Source of the DNA: Setophaga petechia
Lineage: Eukaryota > Chordata > Aves > Passeriformes > Parulidae
Length of the DNA: 64,000 nt
Direction of reading: 5' to 3'
Assembly: GCA_024362935.1 (NCBI GenBank)
Contig: JANCRA010000008.1
Coordinates: 28,700,557 to 28,764,556 of the forward strand
Shown here: positions 50,201-62,615 of the stretch, piece by piece
Position numbering within the stretch: position 1 is the first letter of the stretch
Layout of the letters: every line of letters begins with the position of its first letter
Translations under genes and position numbers: made by a program
The notes under the pieces: generated by a model
The model's input: only the letters and a program-made list of their open reading frames with translations
Databases searched by the model: none
What the model was told of the DNA's origin: nothing

Positions 50201-53200
50201 ATCAAAATCATAAAGTATTCTTGTAAGCATGTCTGTAGTGAAAGCATTTTTAAGACTCATGGGTCCTTTTCTACATCAAAATAAGTTTTTCAAACATTTT
50301 TGTGCATAAAATCATAATATTTTATGATTTATTCCCAAACACTTTGAAGCTAAAAGAAGGATCCTCAATATTTCCATAGGTGAGCAAGAGGTGAAAAATT
50401 TTTCTTCCATCTATAAAAGCAGCTCCTTAACAGACATACAACTTATTTGCTTAGACAAAATCATGAATTCAATTCTAAGAAAAAACTGAAGCTACTGAAA
50501 AGAAAAAAGTATTTTCTACATAAAAGTTTATTTATAGATCACACCTGGGATTAGCCAATAATTTCTTTCATATGTGAATCAAATGCAAAAAGAACGGAAA
50601 GTAATTAAAATATGATATATTACATCAAAAGACAGACGTTTAGAAGCACATCTGCAGCCTACCTATGGGAAAGACACAGAGAAAACTGCCACAAAAAATG
50701 CTTATAAATGTGAACTGAGCAAGTAGCCACAGGTTACTAGTTCAAAACATAACTTATATTTGACATCTGGATTTTGTGAACTGCCTTGAAAAATAAATGA
50801 AAATAAAAATATGAAGTGATATAGTCTGGAGTCAGAATTCTATATCTCATTTTGTTAACTTATCTTAGGTGTTAAAAGAGAATGCTCATCATTGCAATCC
50901 TGTCATTGAAATTAATTATACAAGTATAATTCTTCCTATGGGAGTGCATCTTGTTGAAAATCAGCATGTTTTTAAACGTAGTGCTTTTGTATGAACAATT
51001 CTGGACATAGAAAGAGAATTCTTTCTGAGAAGAGAGTGAACAATAAAGACTACTGGATTTCGGGCTCCTTACAGTAGCTGAAATGATAAAGTCCCAGTTA
51101 GAGGAAACATTTAAAAATATGTAAAATGATGGTGGTGCACAGTACCACCATGGTTCATTTGCCCTGTGACATTTCTCACATTTCTATGCACAATGAATTC
51201 ACAGCGTATGACTGGAGTGCTCTAGTCAAGAGCATGGGAATCCTGTCTGCAAGTGGATGCTACTTATACTTTAAAAGAAGTTATGTGTGAGATGTGATTC
51301 TATTTTGTCAGAAAATTAAGTAACACAATATCACACAGTGCCAAGCTGTGTGAGCCCCCCAGCACAGTACCAACACAGAGATATAAATGCTTTTTTTTAT
51401 CAAATGTCCATTCTGTGCTAAGGTGGGCATTTGGGAACAGACCAAACAATAAGAAAGCTCCAGAGTAAATGTTCATATACAATAGGCAGAATATACACTC
51501 CTTCACTGTGCTGAACCCATGCAAAAATGAGCTCATCTATGACAATATATCCATGCTCATTGAAAAAAGAGAGGTTCCACCATTCAGGAGATGCAAAAGT
51601 TTAATTTGTTTTTTGTGAAACAAAGATCCATTCTCACAAGTTCAAAAGATATTTTTGAACTAGAAGAAGATGTTGCTTCTGTGGGATATAGGGGAAGCTT
51701 CGAGCACCTCCTGGCTGAAGCCAAAGCCACCCCTGTAAGGTAGGGAACACTTGCAACATTTATAAATGACCATGAGCACATTAATTGTATAATGATATTA
51801 TTATACAAGCAAATAGTTGATAGACATTGATTTACACATTTTATTGTTTTTCTATAGCATGAAGGGACACTTCAGTTGAGGAGAGGTATTGAAATCCTGT
51901 AGAAAGCCTTGATGGAAACAGAACTAACACTGTTCCATTTAGCTGGGTCATGCCTACAAACTTCAGAAGGAAATAACCATTCTTACTGTTTCATGCAAAT
52001 TCATCAATATTTATCTTTATAAAGAAAATGAAGGACACAAATAAAAGGCTGTTATTTACTATTATTAGCATAATATTACTAAGAAAAACATGTAGTTGGC
52101 CTGATCATAGTCTTTTTATTAGCACGCATTTCAGAGATATCCCAAATTATCTTTTAGTTGGTTTCCTTATTAATTCAGCTAGAGAAGACACATCACTACA
52201 AGATTAAAACGGCATTATTATTGCTGGGTGAATATGAAGCTTACTAGAAACAATAGTTGTTGTGACAACAATCACTGAAAAAGAAAATTAAATACATCTA
52301 AAAGTACTACTGATAAGGCTGTAGTCAGAACTCTCTTTTTAATCTACATTATAACAAGTTAGTATTTTTTTCTTTCATGTTGCTAAATTATATATATAAT
52401 AGACTAAATTGCACCAACGTTAGCACATTACTGCAGTTCTTCACTTCCTTGAGAGTAGGAAATATTTACAAATTTTCCAAATATGGTATATCATGACTCT
52501 TGGAAATGCTCATCTACATGATTCATGAAAAAGAAAGTTGTTTCCAGCAGGTAAGAACAATAAAGACAAAGAAATATTTTGCAATGCAAATAAAAGAAGA
52601 TGAAAAAAACAAGCACTTCCATCAGTCTGACTGTAAAATCATAAGACTGCAGAGTATGATATGCATTAAGCATAATTATATACAAATGCATACTTTGAAA
52701 ATGAACATCAAAAGTGTGTTTATATTGCAGTGAAATTAAGCACATGTCCCAGTTAATATTAATAACTTCCTTGTTATATGAGTGTGTTTTCATTTTAAGA
52801 GCATTTTATTTGTAGTCTTTGCCACTGAGTTTGATTCTCTGTTGCAGTTCTTAGACCAAAACTACATCAGCAGACCGCTGCTGGGGGCAAAGAAGTTTCC
52901 TAGCTTGTCTGTCACTGCCACTTCCAAATGGGGTATTGCAGAATCTTATATGTGATCCTGTCTAAAGTCCTCCTATATGGGCTCTTTAGCTGACAGGCAC
53001 CTGTACAACTGGAGTAAGAGATGCATCAGAAAATGCAGTAAAATAAATCAGTGGGACAGTAAATATAAGTTAAAAATAGGGGAAAATTATACAGAAATGT
53101 TGCTCTGTGATATAGAAAGCTTGGACTTAAGCGCAAACAAAATTTTTTTCCCCCATTTTTTTCCTGGACAACCAATGATCCTTGGGCCAAGCCATACAAG

Positions 53201-53640
53201 AAATCTGCAAGGGGAAATAATTCTCTTGATCCTGAGGCAGTCTATATGAAATTGTCATGGCACTCTTGTCAAAGCGCCACTTTAGAACATCTCAACAGTT
53301 TTGTGTGAATAATGAGATGAAAAACTGTCTTGCAATATTTACAAAAGAAAACAACATGAAAGGAACATAGATACTTAATAAGAACCTAAAAGAAGGTCCT
53401 GTAAAAGAAAAATCTTCACTGGAAGTTTGGGAATGATTTAGATACTCTTGTTTGAGTCACAACACAAATGCGTACATTTTCCAAAAGGTTAGAGGAAGAA
53501 CAGAACAAAGTCAGCATGAGCAACCAGCAGAGTAAGGAAGTAGACTAAAATAAAAAAGCAATCCTTCAAATATGTGAAGTTCAATATGAATAATGACCAG
53601 AAAAGAACATGAACTTTTGTAGCTTAAATGTAAAAACATT
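47241..53640. other. AT-rich sequence, no gene recognised
   Basis: The longest frames are 100 codons (-, 52491-52793) and 90 codons (+, 52977-53249), both unrecognised. No LTR or CR1 landmark was seen on either strand. From about 53470 the sequence becomes A-rich and may already belong to the CR1 remnant that is recognisable from 53,650. Confidence 0.5.
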
Positions 53641-53649
53641 AATGTCAGA

Positions 53650-55195
53650 CAAAAAAACCCTCTAAAATCTTCTCAGGAAAAATGAGTACTTGTATGAGAT
53701 GACAACATAGATTACAATGTAGCAAAATAACTAAATTAATGTTTTGAATCTTTCTGCATCAGGTACATGTTTGAAGATATTTTTTGTCTGACTGTTTTAA
53801 GCCAGAACTTTTTTTTACAAAGAACACAAAAGAGAATAAAAATTATCACATTTAAATGTCAGGAGCACAGCTCATAGGACAACTTGACAAAATGAAGGAT
53901 TTTACATAATCAAAGCCAAACAAATGCTTTCAAGACCTTTGCTGAAATTCAAGGAATAAGTGTCTGAATTATGGACCAAATTATGTGCCTTCCCACTTAA
54001 AAATGGCTTTATACCAGAGGACTAGAAGGAGAATTTGGAAACTCACTGATCAATAACCTGTACTGTAAATGTAACAAAAAAATAAGACAAAGTCTGGGGT
54101 CTCCACAGAGTCTCTTAAGGAAACTAAGTAGCCATGGTATAAGAGAAGACTTTACCCTGGATAAATAAATGGCTATAAATTAGGATGCAGTGGGAAAAAA
54201 AATTTCATACAGAAAAGAATTGACCAGTGAAGTTCTGAATAAACTGTAATGTAAAGATGAATAACTATGTGAAAAATTTTCTGATCATGATGATTTATTT
54301 GGGATCTTAAAAAGAAGAATTGGCTGCAGAGAGTTGCAAAGGGACTACATAGCTCTGAGATGCGGGATGATAAACTGCAAGATGGGATTTAATGCAAATA
54401 AATGTGATGTGCATATGGAAAAACAAATGTAATTTTATGACTGGTTCTATAATGATGGGTTCTAAGATGACTGTAAACAGCAGGAATGAGCTCAGAGTTT
54501 AAAATAAATGTCTTCACACAATGACCCCTTCAGTGTTCACTAAAAGGGAAAAACCCCAAATGTTAAGGCTTAATAGGTAAAGAATAGAAGACAAGACAGA
54601 AAGTAGTCTTATTTGATTATATGAATCACCTGCACACCTGTATTTGAATGTTACGTACATTTTACTCTCTTATATCCTGAAGAAGATACAATGGAAAATC
54701 AGGAATATGTTCAAAACCAGCTTCCAAGTGAGGAAATGTTAAATAAACTAGCATGGTTTGAGATAGAAATAAGGGAGGAATGATGGCATCCATAAGTTCA
54801 TAAATGGTGCAGTGTACAGACTACATTCCCTTCCACTCTAGAACTATCTGAAATCAAACAAAACCACAAGGTGACAGGTCCAAATTTTGGAGCAACAAGG
54901 AATATTCGGGATAGTAATAGCCAGTCTGAAAGGCAATGGGACACAACTACTTGCATGGATTCTAAAAAACATTGGAAGAAATATAAAAGATGTCACTGGA
55001 GTCTGTAAGGAATGGAGATAACACACCTACGTCTAAAAATTTCCTAAATGTGCAACTGCTGGGTTCAGGGGAATTTCACAATATACTTGTCATCTTCTTC
55101 CACTTTTTTCCAGGCATCTGCTTTTGCCTTCTGTCAGAGACAGGATACGGGACCAGACAGGCTTTTGGTCTGATCTGACACAGCTGTTCAGATGC
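53650..55195 (+). mobile_element. Ancient CR1-lineage LINE: late ORF2 to 3' terminus, with deletions
   Basis: Landmarks of old reptile/bird CR1 elements appear in order on the + strand. 'AATGTTTTGAATCTTTCTGCATCAGG' is near 53733, and 'TATACCAGAGGACTAGAAGG' at 54011-54030 corresponds to the 'accagaggactggaaggt' stretch of the reverse transcriptase region. 'AAACTAAGTAGCCATGGTATAAGAG' at 54121-54145 follows, then 'GCGGGAT..GGGATTTAATGCAAATAAATGTGATGTGCAT' at 54362-54415 and 'ATGATGGGTTCTAAG' at 54452-54466. The 3' end 'GAGACAGGATACGGGACCAGACAGGCTTTTGGTCTGATCTGACACAG' lies at 55137-55183. Between the second and third landmarks several hundred bases of the family are missing. Many stops and indels make it non-functional; it is a fossil far older than the short CR1 tails elsewhere in the window. 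Confidence 0.85.
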
Positions 55196-57299
55196 TCTCA
55201 GTGATAAAACTCACTGTTCTTCATTATGAAAAATAAAAATATTTGATTTTTTGTCTGTTAAACATTCCATGCAATAGTCATGAGTGAGTGCTCTATTTCT
55301 TTGCAAGTGTGTTTGAAAGCTTTCCTCTTGATCATCATATACTGAATGCAGAAGAATACTGCAGTTTCTGTCTCAACTACACAGTGCTGTTATATATTAA
55401 GAGTACTATAAGACCTTAAAAGTACGCTCATTGTTGTGGAAATCTTTAAAACTTAGGAAGGATTTCCAATGCAGTTCCAAGGGATTTCTCTTTTAATGTA
55501 TTTGCAAATCTGTTTTGGTGAACGCTCAGTACATCAAAGAAAAAAAAGAAAAAAAAAAAAGTAAAAGAAGAAACCTTTGCAGGACCTTTATATTCAGCTT
55601 TACAGAACAGTGAAATGGTTTTTTTTGAACCTTAATACTCAACTGTACATGTGCTCCTGGTCTGGAAAAATTGTAATGCCCAGTGGTTTCACTTAGGTCT
55701 GCCCATGTAGGTTGCAGTTATGTGACATTATCTACACACAAACCAAAACCCTTCTTTATTTTTATAGAAAGCCTCAGTAAAATTCTGCAACCAAGGATTA
55801 TATACACTTCTGAAATAATTCCTCATTTTATTAATTCATTCTTCCTTTCATCTTTTGTGTTTGGTCAGATGACATATTCCCTTAGTTTTAAGGAGACGCA
55901 ATGAATGAGAAGATAAAAACTCAACTCAGTGGTCTTACTCTTATTTGGAAAATGTTTCAAGGCAACAGATTTATCAGTCATATGAAACTCCTCATATACA
56001 GATCAACATTTTCAAATTTTGAATTAATTTTCTGCCATTTTTCCAATTGCATTAGTGTCTGCTTTTAACAGACATTGTTGAGGAAGATTGTATATGGAAA
56101 AGAGGGGACTGTAGTAAGGACAGAATATGTGATATTGGAGGGGTTTCAATTTCATAGTTACTGAGTGTAAAATGGATATGCAAAACCCAAAGAAGATAGT
56201 GTGAAGTCATAGTGGACAACTGGATACTATTGAGCTTACTGAACTTTCTGTGTGGGAAGACACTGTGTCATAATGTCAGGGAATGAAATTCGCAGAAAAT
56301 TTCACAGAAAATTTGTAAAATGCACTATGGAAAGTCTTGGCAATTATTCAGATTTGGATGGACAATATTCTTCTGGAGAAGATTATAGCTGCCTGTCACA
56401 GGCTGAAGTTTCCTGGAAAGCATCTTCCAGATATCTTTAATATCTTTACCAGATAAGCCCAGGAAAGGTAGTGGCTTTCAAGTAATATTCTCTGAGGCAC
56501 TTGAAATGTGGACAACAATAAAGTCCAGAAGTTTTGCTTTGCCACCTGATGAGAAAGTGAGTCAAAAAACTACTCTCTAAGGAAACAATGTAAGTGTCTC
56601 GAGTGACCCATAAACTCCATTGTGCATCATATCCCTTCTCAGCCATAGAAAATACTATTTTCAAGAGAAAACAAAAAAAAAAAATTGAGAGACTGGAAAG
56701 AAATATCAAATAGGAATATTCAAAAGAAAAGGTTTTATATAAGTTTTATGGGAATCAAGACTACCTAGAGTATCTTAAACAGCAGATTGGCTTGAATCAT
56801 CCTACTACCAGCCATTGTCAATCACTATACCCACAGTTTAGACTTGAGAGCAGAAGTTTCTTTTTGTTCTGCGATTAGGCATGTTAGGGCGAAAAGGATT
56901 GTCCATCAGAGAAGGGGGAAGACTAGAAACTCCAAGTTATAGGATAGCAATAGTGTCATGACTTGCTCAAGTTGGTATGCTTTAGACTTGACGTGAATTC
57001 TGCCTAATTTGGCTTTGTATATTATAAATGCTGTGCACCCAAACAGCCTGAAAGCAGTAGTCACCTCACCATTAGGATTTGGCAAACTTCCCTCTAGGTT
57101 TTGTTTTTCATACCTGTAATGAAATAAACCAACGTTTCAGATGTTTCTGGATTGAGACATTGTTTTTACTATTAGAAAGTCTGATATTGTATGACACTTC
57201 CAAAGAGATTTTGCTTGGTTGTTCTCCAATGCAGAGATGAGCACTATGGATGAGCAGTGGGAAACAATTTAAGAAATGGCTGCAGACCTTGCAACTGAA
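55196..57299. other. AT-rich sequence between two CR1 remnants, no gene recognised
   Basis: Frames of up to 87 codons (56446-56709, -), none recognisable. A 10-bp direct repeat CAGAAAATTT occurs twice near 56293-56315, and an A-rich run lies at 55540-55560. Confidence 0.5.
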
Positions 57300-57990
57300 A
57301 TTCATTGTGGCTAAATCTAAACAAGGAGGAGGGTTACAGAGGTCAAATGTTGTTATGTAGTATGTAAAGAGCAGAATGAGCAAATAATTGAAAGGCTTTT
57401 GAAAAATATATAAACAGTCTGCTAGAAAGACAGACTGAAGAGAGTTTATACAAATAAGCAGAAGAAAGTTAAAAGGATAATTAGAGGAGCAAAGAAATAA
57501 TATTGGATGTCAAGCTGTATGGAATATTTCAATTAAAAGCTCTTCAACTATATCTGTAATAGATACATAAGTTCAAAGGTTAAATTGTCCCATTAAAAAC
57601 AATGATGGGAGATTGAAGACAGGGCATAAGGAAGTGGCAATTTGTTAAATGTTATTTAGCTTCTGTTATTACAGCTGAAGAAGAAGATGGAAAACTGCTT
57701 GGCAGAAGAATTTTGTTTCTCACAAAGATAGGCTAGGTCCTAATAAAGTGCAGGTAAAATTAGAAGTAAATGAGTCATTTATCAGGAAATGCACATTATC
57801 CTGGTGTCACAGACAGAAGTGTTGGAGATTTAGGAAATATACTCTAATTTGCTATAAGTTAGGAAGGTTTTAGCCTATTATCAACATTTTTTTGTGTATA
57901 ACCTTCTTGCAAAGTCTCATAGAACACTGGGGTAGCTCAAATGCCTTTACAATTATTTTCCTCAGTGCAGCTCAACCTGGGCTTTTAGAA
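57300..57990 (+). mobile_element. Ancient CR1-lineage LINE, mid-ORF2 fragment
   Basis: Several stretches match the CR1 ORF2 region just before the reverse transcriptase core. They are 'AAGCAGAAGAAAGTTAAAAGGATAATTAGAGGAGCAAAG' (57456-57494), 'TGGATGTCAAGCTGTATGGAAT..CAATTAAAAGCTCTTC' (57503-57545), 'CCATTAAAAACAATGATGGGAG' (57590-57611) and 'GGAAGTGGCAATTTGTTAAATG..TAGCTTCTGTTATTACAGCTGAAGAAGAAG' (57630-57686). Orientation is +. The part retained lies upstream, in element order, of the part retained at 53650-55195, so it is a separate insertion or a rearranged piece. The right end is uncertain. Confidence 0.65.
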
Positions 57991-59929
57991 ATTAAAATAA
58001 TAGAAATTATCCAGGTTAGTGGCAGATTATATATCAAGACATACCAGTCAAATATAGAGGTAAGAACATGCAATAAAAGAGGAGAACAAATCCAAATTTT
58101 CACTTAAGAACCATATGAAAAGAAATGTTGGGAAAACCTAAGGAGATTCTTGCAAAATGTACAGAAATATATTTCCTCAGATCAGATACCAGCATTGCAA
58201 TGAAATATAAAGCTTAGAGCTGGACGACTATCACAGCATATAAATGAATACATTAACCAGCTCAGTTTATAAACTGTGAGTAAAATTCAACTAGAGAGTA
58301 TCATATTCAAAAGAACCAGAAATGTTCATATGGCATAAAGTTTAAAATCGTGCTACAGAACAAAAACAGCATACACTGTATAATGAGATGAATTAGAATA
58401 ATTTTTTACAAGAGAGACAAATAGGAATAATACACAACACACAGTGAATATAAATACTTAAATATGAAATGAGTTTTCTGTCATTAAATAAATCTTGAAA
58501 ACTGAATTTCGGCCCCTTTTATTTCCAAAATTCAGCATTCAATATTCTCCTAAAGATGGCTGGACATTCAAAAGTGTCTCCTATTATAACAGTCAGAATT
58601 GAGAGTTTCTGAGAGTTTTGAATATCTGGCAGTTAGAGTGCATCATCTTTCTTAACTCCATTTTTTACAGTGAAGAGTCAGTGTTGCCTTGGACAGCCCT
58701 GTTTTGGCATATCCACCTTTTATTGCTTACAAGCAAGATTGACTTCAGCAGCCCCTTCTCTATGACAGCTTATATGAGCTAAAAGAGTTTTCTTTGGTGA
58801 ATCCCATCTCCTCTTTATATCTTTGCACCACTGGAAGCTATGAGCTTCCATAGAAGGGAGGACCCTTCAGGATGCAAAATGGAAAGTGGATAGCTGCAAA
58901 GCTGTCCAGAAACCAATCTTCCCCTAATTATAGGGGTCTAGACAGCTAGAATAGGAGATACAGCTGTGAAGCAAAGAAATAGTAACAGCCTCTGTCATAC
59001 ACACTATGGGAAAACTTTCCATTAACAAGTTCTGGGCCTTTAGGGGAACACTAGAGGGAAATAGGAAGCTGAATTTTCTTTCTGTAAAAGTAAGATGTAG
59101 AATATTCACATTAAGAATCTCAAGCATCATTTTTGACTAAAACTCTTCATATTTCAGATGCAATACCAATAGATTTATTTCTGCTTCAGTCCTCACAAAC
59201 TACATATCTCTTATATATTCCTTGCCAGCTTTACAAAAAAATATACCTGTTTCATCATGGGAGTTGATTATTCTAATTTTCCATTTAAAAATCTCTCAGG
59301 TTTGCCACATCAGCTCTGAATATAAGAACTCAACTGCTATATTGTCATTCAGATGAATTGAGCATATTATGCTATTCCTCTCTTTTGTACAGCAACTGCT
59401 TCTTAAAAAGCTGATTTACTATCAAATGCCACTATTTTTTAAAGCTCTTACTAATGTGGGCTGTGGTTCTGTTCTTTAATCTCATTTTGGCAGGTATCTG
59501 TGCCATGTGTATCTCCTATTATTTAAATACCATACTGTCACCACTTTGGAAGGTAAATGTCTTTTGCTTTTTTTGCTTCAAATTTAAGATAGTTCTAAAT
59601 TATGTCACAATGTATATTTCTATGTCTTTATAGTGTTTAAAATTACAAATGCCCCAATAGAATGAGAGGGAAAATATAAAACCTTTATCATTACCATCAT
59701 AGCAACAATGTTTGGTATTTCAGTGCTTTAGAGGCGAAGAGAATGCATAATTACCTGCTATAATTATTAAACCTATGCAAAAAGTTTCTATATTTCAAAA
59801 AAATTGTTAATAGGAACAATATATATTAAAAGGTAAGTCTTGAGACTTAAATCAGATTAATGCACAAATCTGCTTTTATCATAAAAGGAGAGGGGGGAAA
59901 AAAGCCCTTGAATTATTTTCCTTTTTCTT
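57991..59929. other. AT-rich sequence, no gene recognised
   Basis: May begin with further decayed LINE sequence. The interval 58500-59130 shows mixed composition and a 68-codon - strand frame without recognisable features. Confidence 0.5.
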
Positions 59930-60480
59930 GTTACATATCTCAAGCCATTACTGCCAACCCATCAAATGAAAACTGCATCTTCTAGAAGCTAAAATTACGA
60001 ACACTACAAGTCATGTTGCAGTTGACATGAAAACAACCATTGCTGGCATATCTTGTATTTTTACAGCTGACTATTCTCTCCCTGACATTTTTAGTAAAGT
60101 TGAGCAATATCCAGATTCCAGCCTTGATACCAGTCGGCACAGCAACATTCATCTTAAGATGACATCTGTTGAGAATTTTTCAATAACTTAATGGTTATAA
60201 AGCATGTGAGGAGGGGGATAATAGAGGGATTATGACATAAAAATGCTAAAGCCCTTGTGGGGGAACTGCTGCACATAAAGTTTTGATTTGGTAATTCAAA
60301 CTAATGCAGTTTGTAGTCCTCTAGAGAGAGGGCAATAATGGTGCACAATATGCTCTTAAACACTGATGCATAACACATTGTGCTAGAGCCAAAAGGCACT
60401 GTACAATATCATTATGGTGCAGAGAGAAGCAGTAACTTTGGGAGCTGCTTTTACAAAGATCTGAATGCACAGGTAACAAA
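59930..60480. promoter_or_regulatory. Candidate conserved non-coding element
   Basis: Non-repeat sequence without open frames of note, holding POU-like ATGCATAA (60366-60373) and homeodomain-type CTTAATGG and GTAATTCAAACTAATG motifs. Its even composition contrasts with the A/T-rich flanks. Conservation is not visible from one sequence. Confidence 0.3.
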
Positions 60481-62602
60481 AAATGCTATTCCTCTCCTTT
60501 CTATGCTCCTTAATCTATTCATTTGATCATCTTAGGAAAACATGGCATTTATTGTTAATAGGACAAAATGATACAGTTAAAAATACAAAGATTTATGTCA
60601 TGCAGTACATATAGGCTTACATTCTTTATTTTTTTTTTTAAGATGAATTAGGCAGGATTAAAATTTTTCATTGTTTGTCTTTGAATGTGGTGAAATAGGG
60701 AATGAACATATTTGGACAAAGTCAGAAAACAGACAAAATTAAAGATCTGTCTATGTGAAATGGACCCAAATTAAGTACTAATGATATTCTTGGAGGATAA
60801 AAAGCATTCAGAAATGGAATGGAGAATTAGTATAAAATTTATAAAAAATCTCATGCAATGTACAGCTAATATGATTTTTTATTATTTTTGCGTATTTTAT
60901 CACTGTTGAAATGGTTTTATTTAATTTACATAGCATGTGCTGCTGGATGTAATGTCAAACATAACATTTAAATGAGAACACAGTTTTTTGATTACTTCTC
61001 CAGGACTTCTGGCAGTGTGAATTTAAGGAGACAAAACCAATATGCCTGAATGGCAAATTGTCTGTACCAGGACAAAGCAAAATAAAAAAAAAATAAAGCT
61101 CCATATTAGCTGATTTTCTAGAAAATGCATATATAGATGACTTTCTGGTTCATAAGGACCCTATCAAGGTTGAACAACTCCACCATGCCCTTCCTGTAAA
61201 CATGCTTATACCTTTTTGGATTTTTTAATCTGAGTCAAAAGTTTAAGAAAAAGGCCTTGTTATTGAAAATACTTTTTCTTCTGAGGAGTCCTATAAGATA
61301 AGTATTTTTGTGCCTTTGCACAAATGGTGACTCATGTCATCTTCCTTTTGCGGCCCAAAAATCAGTTTTCCAGTGGAGTTTGGTTGATTTGTCTAATCAT
61401 ACTTAGTGGCATCAACATATGAAAAACGATAATCAATCTCATCCCAATGTGCTTGTCCCATTTGGATGGGACTACTCAGCTTCCCAGGGGCCTATTTCCT
61501 TCAACTGTGCCTGAAGAAGCAGCCCAGAAAACTGGCTTGCCTCATTCTGACTGACAAAAGTAGACAGAAATCCTGTGTTAAGGACTGAGTATAGAAGTTG
61601 TGGGAAAAAAACCCAAAAAACAGAGAAAAAGATTTGCACTCCTGCTTGTGCAGGTGTCAAGTGTCATTTCAGGTAACAAGGCTAAATCTCCTGGCTGTCT
61701 GCTGCTGCTCCAGACAGCTGTTTCTTCCCTGTACATCCCAGATCATACCTGCTCTCTCTATGCTGAGGTGCCAGGCAACTGAGGGTACCTAAAACAAGTT
61801 AGAGGCTGCTTCTGCTCCCTGTTTCACTCATCCCAGATCCATGGGTCCTCTACCATAAAGGGAAAACCAGTCTGTTCTCACCAAGGGATCAGGCTCTGAG
61901 CTGCTGCCCAATTTTTAGTGCCATATCTGGCACTACAGACTCTATCTCATGCTTCACTGTGCTCTTCCAGATCTCTGCTGCACCGTGTTCCTCTCCAGTG
62001 GGCTCTGGAACTGCAGGAGCCTGTGTAGCAGTACATCATTGGGGCATCGTGCTCGTGAGGCCTGTGCTTTATGTACAGCGCTTGTGCCAGCAGGAAGCTT
62101 TGCAAAGGAGCCCAGATCTTCTCAGAGAGAGTTATTTATGTGCCATGTGATTGAACTTAATTTAATGTCTTTTTGGAATCCTAGCAAGTATAGTGGCCAA
62201 CATTTCCTCTTTTGTCATTCAGCTGCACTCTGGCATTTTTTTTCTCACACATTGCTGGTGAAAGTAATAAGTTTTTAGGCTCCTTTCCTTTTCAGTTCTT
62301 TCCATGTTTCCCATGAGGAGTCTGATCCCAATGTTTGTTGAGCAAATGGAAGATTTTTTTTATTTAAAGTCAAAATGTTTGGGGGAAATTTTCATTTCCA
62401 GACAAGGTATCTTTAAATTTAATCATGCCTCAATGAATGAGAAGCTAGCACACAGTGGATACCCAGAAATGGAGACATTGCTTGGTAAAGTATCACCCAA
62501 CAACAGAGCAAACAAGACTCTGCAGCTCCCAAAATTGTTGTTATAAGGCAGCTATGTAATTAAATAGGAGTTGATTTGGAATAAATTATTTTTGGGTTCA
62601 AA
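60481..62602. other. AT-rich then GC-richer sequence, no gene recognised
   Basis: From 60,481 to about 61,330 it is AT-rich and featureless. From 61,330 to 62,150 it is noticeably less AT-rich, with overlapping frames of 60-109 codons (the longest at 61949-62278, +) that are Cys/Leu/Ser-rich and resemble no family. An old unrecognised LTR or a single-copy segment are both possible. Confidence 0.5.
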
Positions 62603-62615
62603 TGTGGTGGTTTGA
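62603..62615 (+). mobile_element. Possible LTR 5' end, isolated match
   Basis: The 13 bases TGTGGTGGTTTGA are identical to the first 13 bases of the LTR-like insert at 43378. The sequence that follows does not track it further, and no terminal CA plus duplication was identified downstream. It may be the start of a diverged relative or a coincidence. Confidence 0.25.
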
